A stretch of 64,000 nucleotides of DNA from Kocuria marina (GCA_014652975.1 BMZV01000004.1:62001-126000); one strand, 5' to 3'; numbered from the stretch's first letter, positions 9,681 to 18,633 are shown. Notes: a model not told the origin generated them from the letters alone. Translations and numbers: made by a program.

Positions 9681-10196
9681 TCAGCGCGACGTGGCGCTGT
9701 GTTCCGACTCCGTCGGTGAGTCGGCACCCTCCGTGGGACCGGCCGGGGTCTCGGTGCCATCCTCGACCTCCATGCACCAGCGTGCACCACCCAGGGTGGA
9801 GATCAGGTCGATGAGCTTGCGGCGGAACTGCTCGTCCGTGTCACGGTCGCTACCCAGCAACCCCTTCTCCAACCGCGCGGCGTCCACGAGGACCCGCTCC
9901 CCCGCCGGGGAGATGCTCACCATGTGGGAACGGCGGTCGAGCGCGTTGCGGGAACGCGTGATGTGACCATGCACCTCCAACCGGTGCAGGGTCTTGCCCA
10001 TGGTCTGGGCCTGGACGCGCACTTGGTGGGCCAGTTGCGCCTGCGTCATGCTGCCCTCCGAGCGGAGGACGTCCAGGGCCATCACGCCCGCGTGGGTGAT
10101 ACCGAGAGACGCGAGGTTCTCGTTCCACGCGTGTTCCACGAGGCGAGCCGCCGTGGACAGCAGACGGTTCGTGGGCCACTGGTTCTTGTAGGACAT
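9681..10196 (-). CDS. MarR family transcriptional regulator
   Basis: The 171-residue protein is predicted to be a dimeric winged-helix DNA-binding repressor. The core is at residues 25-140, with the recognition region GSMTQAQLAHQVRVQAQTMGKTLHRLEVHGHITRS and the wing NALDRRSHMVSISPAGERV. The last 30 residues (EVEDGTETPAGPTEGADSP...) are acidic and probably disordered. There is no neighbouring target gene in an obvious divergent arrangement, so ligand and regulon are unknown. A promoter with TACGAT lies only 7 bp upstream of the ATG, so the message may be nearly leaderless. Confidence 0.9.
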   Translation of the reverse strand: MSYKNQWPTNRLLSTAARLVEHAWNENLASLGITHAGVMALDVLRSEGSMTQAQLAHQVRVQAQTMGKTLHRLEVHGHITRSRNALDRRSHMVSISPAGERVLVDAARLEKGLLGSDRDTDEQFRRKLIDLISTLGGARWCMEVEDGTETPAGPTEGADSPTESEHSATSR

Positions 10197-10202
10197 AGAA
10201 CT

Positions 10203-10233
10203 ATCGTATCCGCTCGACGAAATCGCTGAACAA
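10203..10233 (-). promoter_or_regulatory. Possible promoter of the MarR gene
   Basis: Read on the minus strand, TTGTTC (10228-10233) and TACGAT (10203-10208) are 19 bp apart, directly upstream of the MarR start codon. The spacing is slightly long. The rest of the 287-bp gap up to the peroxiredoxin gene shows no gene or clear repeat. Confidence 0.4.
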
Positions 10234-10483
10234 TACTACGGGGCACCCCGCCAGTCAAATCCCCGCGCCGAACATCGTCTTGCGAACCCCTCTCGTGCGA
10301 CTGCGGGAACCGCCCGGGATCGTGCGCACTGGGCGCGGGGCGGACGCAGCGACGTCGTACGGCGGGACCGAGACCGGAGCCGGTGCGCGAACCCGAAGCA
10401 TGGCATGCTCGGGTGCATCCCTGAACTGTACGTGAGAACGCGTCCTTAGGGAACACCTGTCACTCACCAGGAAGGATCACGCC

Positions 10484-10957
10484 GTGACCGTTCGTCTATC
10501 CCCCGGGGACGCCGCTCCCGATTTCACCCTGCCCGACGCCCACGGGGAGCCCGTCGTCCTGGCGGGCCTGCGCGGGAGCAAGGTCATCCTGTACTTCTAC
10601 CCCCGCGCCGAGACCCCCGGCTGCACCACGCAGGCGTGCGACTTCCGGGACAACATGGCCTCGTTCGGTGCCGAGGGTTACCGTGTGCTCGGGATCTCGC
10701 CGGACGCTCCCGCTGCCCTCGAGCGCTTCGCACAGAACGAGGGTCTGGGCTTCCCGCTGCTCTCGGACGAGGACCACGCCGTGGCGGAGGCGTACGGCGC
10801 GTGGGGCGAGAAGAAGAACTACGGGAAGGTCTATGAGGGTCTCATCCGCTCGACCGTGGTGCTCGACGAACAGGGGACGGTGAGCCTCGTCCAGTACAAC
10901 GTGCGCGCCAAGGGGCACGTGGCCAAGCTGCGCCGGGACCTCGGCCTCGACACCTGA
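10484..10957 (+). CDS. bcp: Thioredoxin-dependent thiol peroxidase (Bcp/PrxQ)
   Basis: This peroxiredoxin reduces hydrogen peroxide and organic hydroperoxides with electrons from thioredoxin. The 157-residue protein has the Bcp signature TPGCTTQACDFRD. Cys47 is the peroxidatic cysteine, and Cys52, five residues later, is the resolving one. The start is GTG at 10484 with aggaaggatcac upstream. It is a single-gene unit with no companion thioredoxin nearby. Confidence 0.95.
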   Translation: MTVRLSPGDAAPDFTLPDAHGEPVVLAGLRGSKVILYFYPRAETPGCTTQACDFRDNMASFGAEGYRVLGISPDAPAALERFAQNEGLGFPLLSDEDHAVAEAYGAWGEKKNYGKVYEGLIRSTVVLDEQGTVSLVQYNVRAKGHVAKLRRDLGLDT

Positions 10958-11031
10958 GCGGGCGGCCGCCGCCCGGCCTGGGACCCGGAACCGGGGCCGC
11001 ACCGCGCGCTTCTCGGCGAGCGCGGAGGAAG

Positions 11032-11064
11032 CACTGGTTAGTCACTGGTTAGTCACTGGTTAGT
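11032..11064 (+). repeat. Three tandem copies of an 11-bp unit upstream of tRNA-Leu
   Basis: CACTGGTTAGT is repeated three times without interruption at 11032-11042, 11043-11053 and 11054-11064, ending 59 bp before the tRNA. The 11-bp period is close to one helical turn. The last copy runs into the likely -10 element. Confidence 0.85.
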
Positions 11065-11066
11065 AT
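11038..11066 (+). promoter_or_regulatory. Probable promoter of tRNA-Leu overlapping the tandem repeat
   Basis: TAGTAT at 11061-11066 is a good -10 element. A weak -35 (TTAGTC, 11038-11043) lies 17 bp upstream inside the first repeat unit. Because the unit repeats every 11 bp, the repeat may have arisen around, or act on, this promoter. Confidence 0.5.
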
Positions 11067-11123
11067 GGTGGACGATTCCGGGCACCCCCTCCGCGTTCAG
11101 GCCGGGTCCGGGTCCCGATGTCA

Positions 11124-11208
11124 GCGCGAGTGGTGGAACTGGTAGACACGCAGGATTTAGGTTCCTGTGCCTCACGGCGTGCGGGTTCGATTCCCGTCTT
11201 GCGCACCA
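11124..11208 (+). tRNA. tRNA-Leu (UAG anticodon)
   Basis: The acceptor stem GCGCGAG pairs with CTTGCGC, including one G-U pair. The anticodon arm CAGGA-TTTAGGT-TCCTG gives anticodon TAG. A class II variable arm (gcctcacggc) and the T arm GCGGG-TTCGATT-CCCGT follow, and CCA is encoded at 11206-11208. Confidence 0.96.
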
Positions 11209-11260
11209 TGATGCCGCGTACTGCCGTGCGACGACGCGGCGGCCAGAGAAAGGATGCGCC

Positions 11261-12868
11261 GTGGTTGCTGAGAACCGCCTCGGACGGCGTTCCTTCCTCT
11301 CCCTCGCGGGCGCGGGGCTCATGCTCACCGGTTGCGGGTCCACGACCGCCCGCTCCTCGGCGAGCGCCACCGCACCCCGCAACACGTTTGTTCTGGCGCA
11401 CGCCGCGGCACCGGCGGGGCTGGACCCCTCCCGGAGGAACTCGCAGGAGACGGCCCGGATCGCCACGCAGATCCTGGAGGGGCTCGTTACGGCGGACCGC
11501 TCGACCGGTGAGCCCGCGCCGGGCCTCGCGGAGTCGTGGGAGCTCGCGGATGATCGTCGGTCCGTGACGTTCATCCTGCGCCGGGGGGTCCGCTTCCATG
11601 ACGGTGCCGCGCTGGACGCCGCCGCGGTCAAGGCGAACTTCGACAAGTGGCAGGCCCAGGCCGAGTCCTCCGAACCGTGGGCCTCACGCTGTGCGTTCGC
11701 CACGGCCTTCCGCCACGACACGTCGAGCCCGCTCGTGGCCTCGGCCTACGCCGGCACGGAGGTCACGGACGAGCGCACCGTGGTGGTGAAGCTCACCCGC
11801 CCCTACACGCCGCTGCTGGCCGCCCTGACCCAGCCGGCGTTCGGGATCGCCTCCCCCGCGAGCATCGAGGCGGGGACGGAGAACGAGCACCCCGTGGGCA
11901 CGGGCCCCTTCCGCTTCGACTCGGCGACCGCCGACACCGTGAAGCTCTCCGCCCACGAGGGCTACTGGGGCGAGCTCGGGGACGTGGGCACCCTCGAGAT
12001 GCGGGTCATCCGTGACGCACATGTGCGCTGTGCGGCCCTGCTCACGGGTGAGGTGGACGCGTACGACCTCGTGGGGCTCGACGCCTTCGCGCCCCTCGCG
12101 CGCCGCGGCGTGCAGGTGCTCTACCGCGACCCCTACTCCGTGTCCTACCTCGGGTTCAACCGTTCCGTCCCCGTGCTGCGGGACGTCGCGGTACGCCGCG
12201 CCGTCGCCTCCGCGATCGACCGCGGTGCCCTGGCGTCCCAGCTGTACCCCAGCGGGACCAACGTGGCGGACCAGTTCGTCCCCGCCCGGTTCAACGTGGA
12301 CGGCGAGAACCTGCAGATCCCCGGCTACGACCCCCAGCGCGCCCGGGACCAGTTGCGGGCCAGTTCCTACCGGGGGCAGGCCCTGCGCTTCTACTACCCG
12401 CGCAATACGTCCCGGATGTACCTGCAGGAACCGGAGCGCGTGTACGCGCAGATCTCGGCGCAGCTCACCCGTGCGGGCTTCCGTCTGGACCCCGTCCCCA
12501 TGGACTGGGACGACGGGTACGTGGACGCCGTGACCGACCCCACCGCGGGCCACGCGTTCAGCCTCCTGGGCTGGAGCGGGAGCTTCCGCGACCCCGACGG
12601 CTTCATGGGCCCGTTGCTGGGCACCCCCGACGCACAGTTGGGGGACGACGACGCCGGGTTGCTCACCGCGGTCAACCGCGCCGCCACCATGCCCCTGGGC
12701 GACGCCCGCAATGCCGCGTACCGCACGCTCAATGACCGCGTCTCGGCGGTGATCCCGGCCGTGCCGCTCGCGCACCCCGTCTCGGCGGTGGCTGTGAACT
12801 CGCGCGTGGCGTCCTTCCCGTTGACCTCCACGGGGTTCGAACGCTTCAACGAGCTGCGCCTGGCCTGA
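11261..12868 (+). CDS. ABC transporter substrate-binding lipoprotein (peptide/nickel family 5)
   Basis: The 535-residue protein is a family 5 extracellular solute-binding protein of the DppA/OppA type. Its N-terminus has a twin-arginine-like motif (GRRSFLSLAG) and the lipobox LTGC, so it is probably exported, lipidated and anchored to the membrane. Family hallmarks are ESWELADDRRSVTFILRRGVRFHDG near residue 90 and a central SYLGFNRSVPVLRDVAVRRAVASAIDR. The start is GTG 11261 with agaaagga upstream. No permease or ATPase genes follow, so it is an orphan that must work with a transporter encoded elsewhere, or in another role. The ligand cannot be told from sequence. Confidence 0.9.
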   Translation: MVAENRLGRRSFLSLAGAGLMLTGCGSTTARSSASATAPRNTFVLAHAAAPAGLDPSRRNSQETARIATQILEGLVTADRSTGEPAPGLAESWELADDRRSVTFILRRGVRFHDGAALDAAAVKANFDKWQAQAESSEPWASRCAFATAFRHDTSSPLVASAYAGTEVTDERTVVVKLTRPYTPLLAALTQPAFGIASPASIEAGTENEHPVGTGPFRFDSATADTVKLSAHEGYWGELGDVGTLEMRVIRDAHVRCAALLTGEVDAYDLVGLDAFAPLARRGVQVLYRDPYSVSYLGFNRSVPVLRDVAVRRAVASAIDRGALASQLYPSGTNVADQFVPARFNVDGENLQIPGYDPQRARDQLRASSYRGQALRFYYPRNTSRMYLQEPERVYAQISAQLTRAGFRLDPVPMDWDDGYVDAVTDPTAGHAFSLLGWSGSFRDPDGFMGPLLGTPDAQLGDDDAGLLTAVNRAATMPLGDARNAAYRTLNDRVSAVIPAVPLAHPVSAVAVNSRVASFPLTSTGFERFNELRLA

Positions 12869-12983
12869 ACCGCACCATGTGTGCCCGGCGGCTCCCTTGG
12901 GAGTTGACTGGAGCTGGGGATACCCTGGACAACGGAAAGCCTCGGCGCAGTGCCGCGTCGATCATGTACGCACGGGAGACAAT

Positions 12984-14468
12984 GTGACTTCATCTCAACC
13001 CACCGAATCCGTCGACGTCGTCCTGGTGGGCGCCGGCATCATGAGCGCCACGCTCGCGACCCTGCTCAGCGACCTGCAGCCGGACTGGTCCATGACCGTC
13101 CTGGAGCGCCTCAACGCCGCGGGTCTCGAGAGCTCCAATGCCTGGAACAACGCGGGCACCGGACACTCTGCGCTGTGCGAACTGAACTACGCACCCCAGG
13201 CCGCGGACGGCACTGTGAGCGCCAAGAAGGCACTGAACATCAACGAGCAGTTCCAGGTGACGCGCCAGCTGTGGAGCTCGCTCGTAGAGAACGGCACGCT
13301 CGAGTCCCCCGACACGTTCATCAACCCCGTGCCCCACATCTCCATGGTGTTCGGTGAGGACCACGCGGACTACCTGCGCGCCCGCTACGACGCATTCAAG
13401 CCTCACAAGCTGTTCGAGCGCATGGAGTTCACCGAGAACCGCGACCAGATCGCCGAGTGGGCGCCCCTCACGATGCACGGCCGCGGCGCCGGTCGCGTGG
13501 CGGCGACCTTCGCCCCCGAGGGCACGGACGTGGACTTCGGTGCCCTCACCAACCAGCTGCTCACCCACCTGACCGGGCGCAACCTGACCGTGCGCTACGG
13601 CCAGGAGGTCACCACCCTGAAACGCCAGAGCGACGGTTCTTGGAACGTCTCGGTCGAGGACAGGCTCAACAGCGACAACAACCGCGTCATCCACGCGCGT
13701 TTCGTTTTTCTGGGTGCCGGCGGCGGCGCGCTGTCCCTGCTGCAGAAGTCGGGGATTCGGGAGGCCAAGGGCTTCGGCGGGTTCCCCGTCTCCGGTCTCT
13801 TCCTGCGCAACACCGATCCCACCGTCACGTCCCAGCACAACGCCAAGGTCTACGGCCAGGCCTCCGTGGGCGCCCCGCCCATGTCCGTGCCCCACCTGGA
13901 CACGCGCTACGTCCACGGCGAGCGCACCCTGATGTTCGGGCCCTACGGCGGGTTCAAGCCCAACTTCCTCAAGCACGGTTCCCTGCTGGACCTGCCCAAG
14001 AGCGTGCGCGCACACAACCTCTACCCCATGACCCGTGCGGGTCTGGCCAACCTGGACTTAGTCAAGTACCTCGTGGGCGAACTGACCAAGACCCGGTCCC
14101 AACGCATGGACGCACTACGGGAGTACTACCCCGCCGCCGAGGAGTCCCAGTGGGAGCTCATCGAGGCCGGTCAGCGCGTGCAGGTCATGAAGTCGGATCG
14201 GCAGAAGGGTGGCGTGCTGCAGTTCGGCACCGAACTCGTGACCAGCGCGGATGGCTCGATCGGTGCTCTGCTGGGCGCCTCCCCCGGTGCGTCAACGGCC
14301 GTACCGATCATGCTCAACCTGCTCTCCCGCTGCTTCCCGGCAAAGATGTCCGAGTGGGAGCCCAGGATCAAGGAGCTGATCCCCTCCTACGGCAAGAAGC
14401 TCGATGAGAACCCGCAGCTCGCGGACGAGATCATGGGTCACACCGCCCAGGTGCTCGGCATCAAGTAG
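12984..14468 (+). CDS. mqo: Malate:quinone oxidoreductase
   Basis: This membrane-associated FAD enzyme oxidises malate to oxaloacetate and passes electrons to the quinone pool, replacing or assisting NAD malate dehydrogenase in the TCA cycle. The 494-residue protein has the FAD motif VVLVGAGIMSATLATLL at residues 12-28. The Mqo signature ERLNAAGLESSNAWNNAGTGHSA follows, and LGASPGASTAVPIMLNLL lies near the C-terminus. The frame extends further upstream, but similarity starts at GTG 12984 (VTSSQPTESVDVV), which has gggaga a few bases before it. A strong terminator follows. Confidence 0.96.
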   Translation: MTSSQPTESVDVVLVGAGIMSATLATLLSDLQPDWSMTVLERLNAAGLESSNAWNNAGTGHSALCELNYAPQAADGTVSAKKALNINEQFQVTRQLWSSLVENGTLESPDTFINPVPHISMVFGEDHADYLRARYDAFKPHKLFERMEFTENRDQIAEWAPLTMHGRGAGRVAATFAPEGTDVDFGALTNQLLTHLTGRNLTVRYGQEVTTLKRQSDGSWNVSVEDRLNSDNNRVIHARFVFLGAGGGALSLLQKSGIREAKGFGGFPVSGLFLRNTDPTVTSQHNAKVYGQASVGAPPMSVPHLDTRYVHGERTLMFGPYGGFKPNFLKHGSLLDLPKSVRAHNLYPMTRAGLANLDLVKYLVGELTKTRSQRMDALREYYPAAEESQWELIEAGQRVQVMKSDRQKGGVLQFGTELVTSADGSIGALLGASPGASTAVPIMLNLLSRCFPAKMSEWEPRIKELIPSYGKKLDENPQLADEIMGHTAQVLGIK

Positions 14469-14489
14469 TCCCCTTCCGGCGGACGTTAT

Positions 14490-14524
14490 GGAGGGTCTTT
14501 GTGCACTGCGCACAAAGACCCTCC
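14490..14524 (+). terminator. Hairpin terminator after mqo
   Basis: Perfect 15-bp arms (ggagggtctttgtgc and its complement) enclose a 5-base loop, 21 bp after the mqo stop codon. Confidence 0.85.
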
Positions 14525-14641
14525 GTCGTCTCCACCTCTGATCAGCTGTGCCCCAATGCGTGGACAGGCTCTGTCCTCCCGGCCACAAGTGTGGACACCG
14601 CTCGCTGGGGGCGCGCTCATCCCCTCTCGTAACATGTAGAT

Positions 14642-14664
14642 AACGTCCATAGGGGGTGGACGTT
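14642..14664. promoter_or_regulatory. Inverted repeat before the second MarR gene (candidate autoregulatory operator)
   Basis: AACGTCCA and TGGACGTT form perfect 8-bp arms with a 7-bp spacer, 15 bp upstream of the MarR start codon. A -10-like TAGATA lies next to it. MarR proteins often repress their own genes by binding such half-sites; that this protein does so here is inference. Confidence 0.55.
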
Positions 14665-14679
14665 GCCAAAGGGGGAAGA

Positions 14680-15126
14680 ATGACATCAAGGGGGAGTGTC
14701 GAAGCGTGGGATGCACTAAGCCGCTGCCATGTGTCGGTGACACGTCAGCTCCAACGCGGAGTGGATTTACGCGGCTTGTCTCGTCGTGAGTTCGAGGTCC
14801 TGGCCGCGCTGTGCACCACCGGCCGGGGTGGCCTGCGGTTACGCGATCTCAACAGCCACGTGCTGTTGACGCAATCGAGTCTCTCACGCATGCTCGAGCG
14901 TCTCGAGAACAAGGGGCTCGTGACCCGGCGCCAGGATTCCCAGGACCTGCGCGGTGTGCGGGTCGCCCTGACCGATGCCGGGACCCAGCTCTACGAGCAG
15001 ATCTCGCAGGACAACGACCAGATGGTCGCGGACGTCATGAGCACCGCTCTGGACGCCCAGGAGATCAGGGTGCTCACGCGACTGAGTGAACGCATCCATC
15101 AGTACGCGTTGTCGTTGTCACGGTGA
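14680..15126 (+). CDS. MarR family transcriptional regulator
   Basis: The product is a 148-residue winged-helix regulator. Its recognition-helix region is LRLRDLNSHVLLTQSSLSRMLERLENKGLVTRR, and the wing is QDSQDLRGVRVALTDAGTQL with the family's conserved D-x-R pattern. An earlier in-frame GTG exists at 14656, but ATG 14680 is chosen because gggggaag stands immediately before it. The palindrome at 14642-14664 would otherwise lie partly inside the coding region. It is a single-gene unit flanked by terminators, with no obvious target gene beside it except the YihY-type protein downstream. Confidence 0.9.
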   Translation: MTSRGSVEAWDALSRCHVSVTRQLQRGVDLRGLSRREFEVLAALCTTGRGGLRLRDLNSHVLLTQSSLSRMLERLENKGLVTRRQDSQDLRGVRVALTDAGTQLYEQISQDNDQMVADVMSTALDAQEIRVLTRLSERIHQYALSLSR

Positions 15127-15171
15127 CCGATCCGCACCGCTGCACGCACTGACCCGCCCGTACGGCGGCCC

Positions 15172-15205
15172 ACACCGCGCCCACGATTCGTCGTGGGCGC
15201 GGTGT
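15172..15205 (+). terminator. Hairpin terminator with TTCG tetraloop
   Basis: Perfect 15-bp arms (acaccgcgcccacga and its complement) close on a stable TTCG loop 45 bp after the MarR gene. The remaining 234 bp up to the next gene show no gene and no clear motif. Confidence 0.85.
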
Positions 15206-15439
15206 CGTGTCCGGCGACGTCGCGTACAGCAGAGTCGCGCCCCGGCGGTGCCGCATGCCCCGATACCATATGATGCAGTGCCGCGCCCGACGGCGCTGCG
15301 CCGTGCGGCGGTGTCGTCGGCAGTACCGGGGCCGGCGCCGTAGAGGCGCACAGTGCGTGGGCAGGGGTCGGGAGGTCGCTAAACTTCTGAGAGTACCTGC
15401 TTTGCGCAGCCACCACATCCGCTCCTGGAGAGGACCCCC

Positions 15440-16519
15440 ATGACCAGTCAGCACCCGGAGTCCACGGTACGTCGTGAGAACGCCGCCCCTGACCCGGACC
15501 ACGACGCCAAACCCGACTCCCCCACCGAACTCAAGGGGCAGTCGTGGGGCTACGTCTTCAAGCGGGCCGTGTCCGAGTTCAGCAAGGACGGGTGCACCGA
15601 CCTGGCCGCCACGTTGACGTACTTCGCGGTGCTCTCGATCTTCCCGGCGCTGCTGGCGCTGGTGTCCCTGCTCGGTGTGTTCGGTCAGGGTGAGGCCACC
15701 ACGAACGCCATCCTGGACTTCCTGAACCGCTACGCTCCCGCGGCCCTCGTGGACCTGCTGTCCGGGCCCATCTCCCAGTTGACCACGCAGTCCGGGGCCG
15801 GGTTCGCCCTGGTCGTCGGTGTCGTGGGTGCCCTGTGGACCGCGTCGGGTTACACCGGTGCGTTCGCCCGCGCCATGAACCGCATTTACGAGATCTCCGA
15901 GGGCCGCCCCTTCTGGAAGCTCAAGCCCATCATGCTGCTGATCACCCTGATCATCGTGCTGATCGTGGCCGCCGTGATGTTCATGGTGTTGCTCTCCGGT
16001 GACTTCGCGCAGACAGTGGGTGACCTGGTGGGTCTGGGTTCCACCACCGTGACCGTGTGGAACTGGGCCAAGCTGCCCGTCATCCTGTTCCTGCTCGTGC
16101 TGCTCATTGCGATCCTGTACTATGCGACGCCCAACGTGAAGCAGCCCAAGTTCAAGTGGTTGAGCCCGGGTGCGGCCATCGCGCTCGTGTTCATGATCAT
16201 CGCCGGGCTCGGGTTCGCTTTCTACGTGGCGAACTTCTCGAGCTACAACGCGACCTACGGCGTCATCGGCTCCGTGATCATCCTGCTCCTGGGCCTGTGG
16301 ATCATGAACAACGTGCTCCTCTTCGGCGCCGAGGTGGACGCCGAACTCGAGCGTGGCCGCCAGTTGCAGGGCGGGATCCGTGCCGAGCACGCCGTCCAGC
16401 TGCCTCCCCGGGACACCACCCAGGTGAAGAAGCAGAAGGAGAAGGAGGAGAAGCTCGAGGCCGAGGGGCGCAAGATCCGGCTGCGCACCGAGCACGTGGA
16501 CTACTCCCAGGACTCCTGA
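15440..16519 (+). CDS. YihY/BrkB family inner-membrane protein
   Basis: The 359-residue membrane protein belongs to the YihY/virulence factor BrkB family (formerly wrongly called RNase BN). After a polar N-terminus, the family motif [25 protein letters not shown] opens the first membrane segment; about six segments follow up to residue 300. Typical sequences include [20 protein letters not shown] and [17 protein letters not shown] [13 protein letters not shown]. The C-terminal 60 residues are very Lys/Glu-rich ([17 protein letters not shown]) and should be cytoplasmic. The molecular function of the family is not established. It starts at ATG with ggagagga upstream. Confidence 0.92.
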   Translation: MTSQHPESTVRRENAAPDPDHDAKPDSPTELKGQSWGYVFKRAVSEFSKDGCTDLAATLTYFAVLSIFPALLALVSLLGVFGQGEATTNAILDFLNRYAPAALVDLLSGPISQLTTQSGAGFALVVGVVGALWTASGYTGAFARAMNRIYEISEGRPFWKLKPIMLLITLIIVLIVAAVMFMVLLSGDFAQTVGDLVGLGSTTVTVWNWAKLPVILFLLVLLIAILYYATPNVKQPKFKWLSPGAAIALVFMIIAGLGFAFYVANFSSYNATYGVIGSVIILLLGLWIMNNVLLFGAEVDAELERGRQLQGGIRAEHAVQLPPRDTTQVKKQKEKEEKLEAEGRKIRLRTEHVDYSQDS

Positions 16520-16540
16520 GTCCCCACGACGATCCTTGGC

Positions 16541-16574
16541 AACGCGGGCCCGCACCATCGTGCGGGCCCGCGTT
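16541..16574 (+). terminator. Hairpin terminator after the YihY-type gene
   Basis: Perfect 15-bp arms (aacgcgggcccgcac and its complement) enclose the loop catc, followed by ctcatgttc. Confidence 0.85.
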
Positions 16575-16693
16575 CTCATGTTCAGGGCCTGGCACCCGGT
16601 GTCGCCGAGCGGGTTCGTCATCCGGTTTCTCGTCGACCCGGATCATCTCCCGGCTCGTCATCCGTACCCGGTTTTCGTCGCGGGGCGAACGAC

Positions 16694-16705
16694 GCGGCGT
16701 CGTCG
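16694..16705 (+). repeat. Copy of the 12-bp word GCGGCGTCGTCG (intergenic)
   Basis: This exact copy lies in the spacer between the YihY terminator and mscR, about 70 bp before the mscR start. It is not part of a hairpin. Confidence 0.75.
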
Positions 16706-16776
16706 GGCCATGTGTGGCGGCCACCATGCATACTGGGAAGGACGTTAGGAAGCTACGAGACGACGGAGGCAACCGT

Positions 16777-17874
16777 ATGCACAAGGTCAAAGGCGTGGTG
16801 GTGCGGGCCAAGAACGAGCCCGCCACCGTTGAAACCATCCTGGTCCCCGATCCGGGGCCGGGAGAGGCACTCGTGGACGTGCTCACGTGCGGGGTGTGTC
16901 AGACGGACCTGCACTACAAGGTGGGCGGCGTGGGGGACGCCTTCCCCTATCTCCTGGGGCACGAGGCCGCAGGCGTGGTCAGCGCCGTGGGCGAGGGTGT
17001 CACGGAGGTGGCCGTGGGCGATCACGTGATCCTCAACTGGCGCGCGGTGTGCGGCGAATGCCGGGCGTGCCGCCGCGGTGAACCGTGGTACTGCTTCAAC
17101 ACCCACAATGCCGAGCAGAAGATGACCCTCGAGGACGGCACAGAACTCGAGCCCGCCCTGGGGATCGGTGCGTTCGCGGAGAAGACGTTGGTCGCGGCCG
17201 GGCAGTGCACCCTCATCGAATCCCCGCTCGAGGGCGAACAGTACGCCGCGGTGGGTCTGCTAGGCTGCGGCCTCACCGCCGGGATCGGCGCGGCGATCAA
17301 CACCGGTGCGGTCAAGCGCGGAGAGTCCGTAGCGATCATCGGCTGCGGCGGCGTGGGCACCGCCGCGGTCGCGGGTGCGGCGCTCGCGGGCGCGACGACG
17401 ATCATCGCGGTGGACGTGGACGACGACAAGCTGAGCACCGCGCAGCGGCTCGGCGCGACCCACACGGTCAATTCTCGTTCCGTGGATCCCGTGGAGACCA
17501 TCCGCGAGCTCACGGGCGGTCACGGCGCGGATCTCGTGATCGACGCCGTGGGCGTGGCCGACACCTTCATGCAGGCCTTCCAGGCGCGTGACCTCGCGGG
17601 TCGCATGGTCCTGGTGGGCGTTCCCAATCCCGGGACCGTGGCGGAGATCCCGCTGGACCAGGTGTTCTCCCACGGCGGGTCCATCAAGTCCGCGTGGTAC
17701 GGGGACACCCTGCCCTCGCGCGACTTCCCGATGCTCGTGGACCAATACCTCCTGGGCCGGTTGGACCTGGATGCCTTCGTCTCCGAGCGCATCGCCCTCG
17801 AGGACGTGGACGCCGCGTTCGGGACCATGAAGTCCGGCAAGGTCCTGCGTTCCGTCGTGGAACTGGCCCGATGA
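16777..17874 (+). CDS. mscR: S-(hydroxymethyl)mycothiol dehydrogenase
   Basis: This zinc- and NAD-dependent medium-chain dehydrogenase oxidises the adduct of formaldehyde with mycothiol, the actinobacterial counterpart of glutathione-dependent formaldehyde dehydrogenase. It is 365 residues. Catalytic zinc ligands are Cys in [11 protein letters not shown] and His-Glu in LLGHEAAG; the structural zinc site is [15 protein letters not shown]. The NAD motif is [14 protein letters not shown]. Segments such as [12 protein letters not shown] and [12 protein letters not shown] match the mycobacterial MscR type closely. The frame is open upstream, but ATG 16777 with ggaggcaac before it is right. It overlaps the next gene by 4 bp (ATGA). 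Confidence 0.94.
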   Translation: MHKVKGVVVRAKNEPATVETILVPDPGPGEALVDVLTCGVCQTDLHYKVGGVGDAFPYLLGHEAAGVVSAVGEGVTEVAVGDHVILNWRAVCGECRACRRGEPWYCFNTHNAEQKMTLEDGTELEPALGIGAFAEKTLVAAGQCTLIESPLEGEQYAAVGLLGCGLTAGIGAAINTGAVKRGESVAIIGCGGVGTAAVAGAALAGATTIIAVDVDDDKLSTAQRLGATHTVNSRSVDPVETIRELTGGHGADLVIDAVGVADTFMQAFQARDLAGRMVLVGVPNPGTVAEIPLDQVFSHGGSIKSAWYGDTLPSRDFPMLVDQYLLGRLDLDAFVSERIALEDVDAAFGTMKSGKVLRSVVELAR

Positions 17875-18554
17875 CGCGCGCACCGCAGACCGTCCTGACC
17901 GACCCGCGCGGCGGCGTCACCGTCACGAACTGCGTCACGGAGGGCACGTTCAGCCTGGACGGCGAGACCTTCGACGTGGAGAACAACGTGTGGGTCGTGG
18001 GTAACCAGGCCGAGTGCGTCGTGATCGATCCCGCGCACGACCCCGACGCCGTGCTCGCCGCCGTCGCGGACCGCACCATCACGCACGTGCTGCTGACCCA
18101 CGGTCACGACGACCACATCGCGGCGGTGCGCGAGTTCACCGACCGCGCGGGCACGGACGCCCCGATCATGATGAACCACGAGGACCTCATGCTGTGGCGC
18201 GCCGTCTACCCGGAGGGGCCCGAGCCCGAGCCGTTGCGAGACGGACAGGAGATCCTCGCTGGCACCGTGATGTTCACCGTGTTGGCCACCCCCGGCCACT
18301 CTCCCGGGTCCGTGGTGTTCCACGCCCCGCACCTGGGTGAGAACGGGGTGGTCTTCACCGGGGACACATTATTCCAGGGCGGCCCGGGTGCCACGGGGCG
18401 GTCCTATTCGGACTTCCCCACGATCATCGACTCCATCGAGAAACGGCTGCTCACGCTGCCCGAGGACACCCTCGTGCTCACGGGTCACGGCGACTCCACG
18501 ACCATCGGCCAGGAGAAGCCACACCTGAGCGAATGGATCGCCCGCGGCCACTGA
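17871..18554 (+). CDS. MBL-fold metallo-hydrolase paired with mscR
   Basis: The 227-residue protein has a complete metallo-beta-lactamase core: the THGHDDH metal-binding motif ([12 protein letters not shown]), then [15 protein letters not shown] and a late LTGHGDST. It resembles glyoxalase II/persulfide-type hydrolases. The start ATG overlaps the mscR stop codon, so the two are translationally coupled. The same pairing is common in actinobacteria. A role in hydrolysing S-formylmycothiol or another mycothiol thioester is plausible but unproven. Confidence 0.88.
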   Translation: MTRAPQTVLTDPRGGVTVTNCVTEGTFSLDGETFDVENNVWVVGNQAECVVIDPAHDPDAVLAAVADRTITHVLLTHGHDDHIAAVREFTDRAGTDAPIMMNHEDLMLWRAVYPEGPEPEPLRDGQEILAGTVMFTVLATPGHSPGSVVFHAPHLGENGVVFTGDTLFQGGPGATGRSYSDFPTIIDSIEKRLLTLPEDTLVLTGHGDSTTIGQEKPHLSEWIARGH

Positions 18555-18571
18555 GTGATCGCGCTCGCGGT

Positions 18572-18620
18572 ACGACGCCGCTCGGCCCGGTCCCCTGCGA
18601 ACCGGCCCGGGCGGCGTCGT
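18572..18620. terminator. Bidirectional hairpin between convergent genes
   Basis: The outer arms acgacgccgc and gcggcgtcgt are perfectly complementary, with a further imperfect ggcccggt/accggcc stem inside. It lies between the hydrolase (plus) and the MFS-like gene (minus) and again consists of facing copies of the recurring 12-bp word. Confidence 0.7.
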
Positions 18621-18622
18621 CG
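18611..18622 (+). repeat. Copy of the 12-bp word GCGGCGTCGTCG (intergenic)
   Basis: This exact copy forms the right arm of the convergent terminator; the left arm at 18572-18581 holds the complementary ten bases. Confidence 0.8.
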
Positions 18623-18633
18623 TGTGAGCAGCG

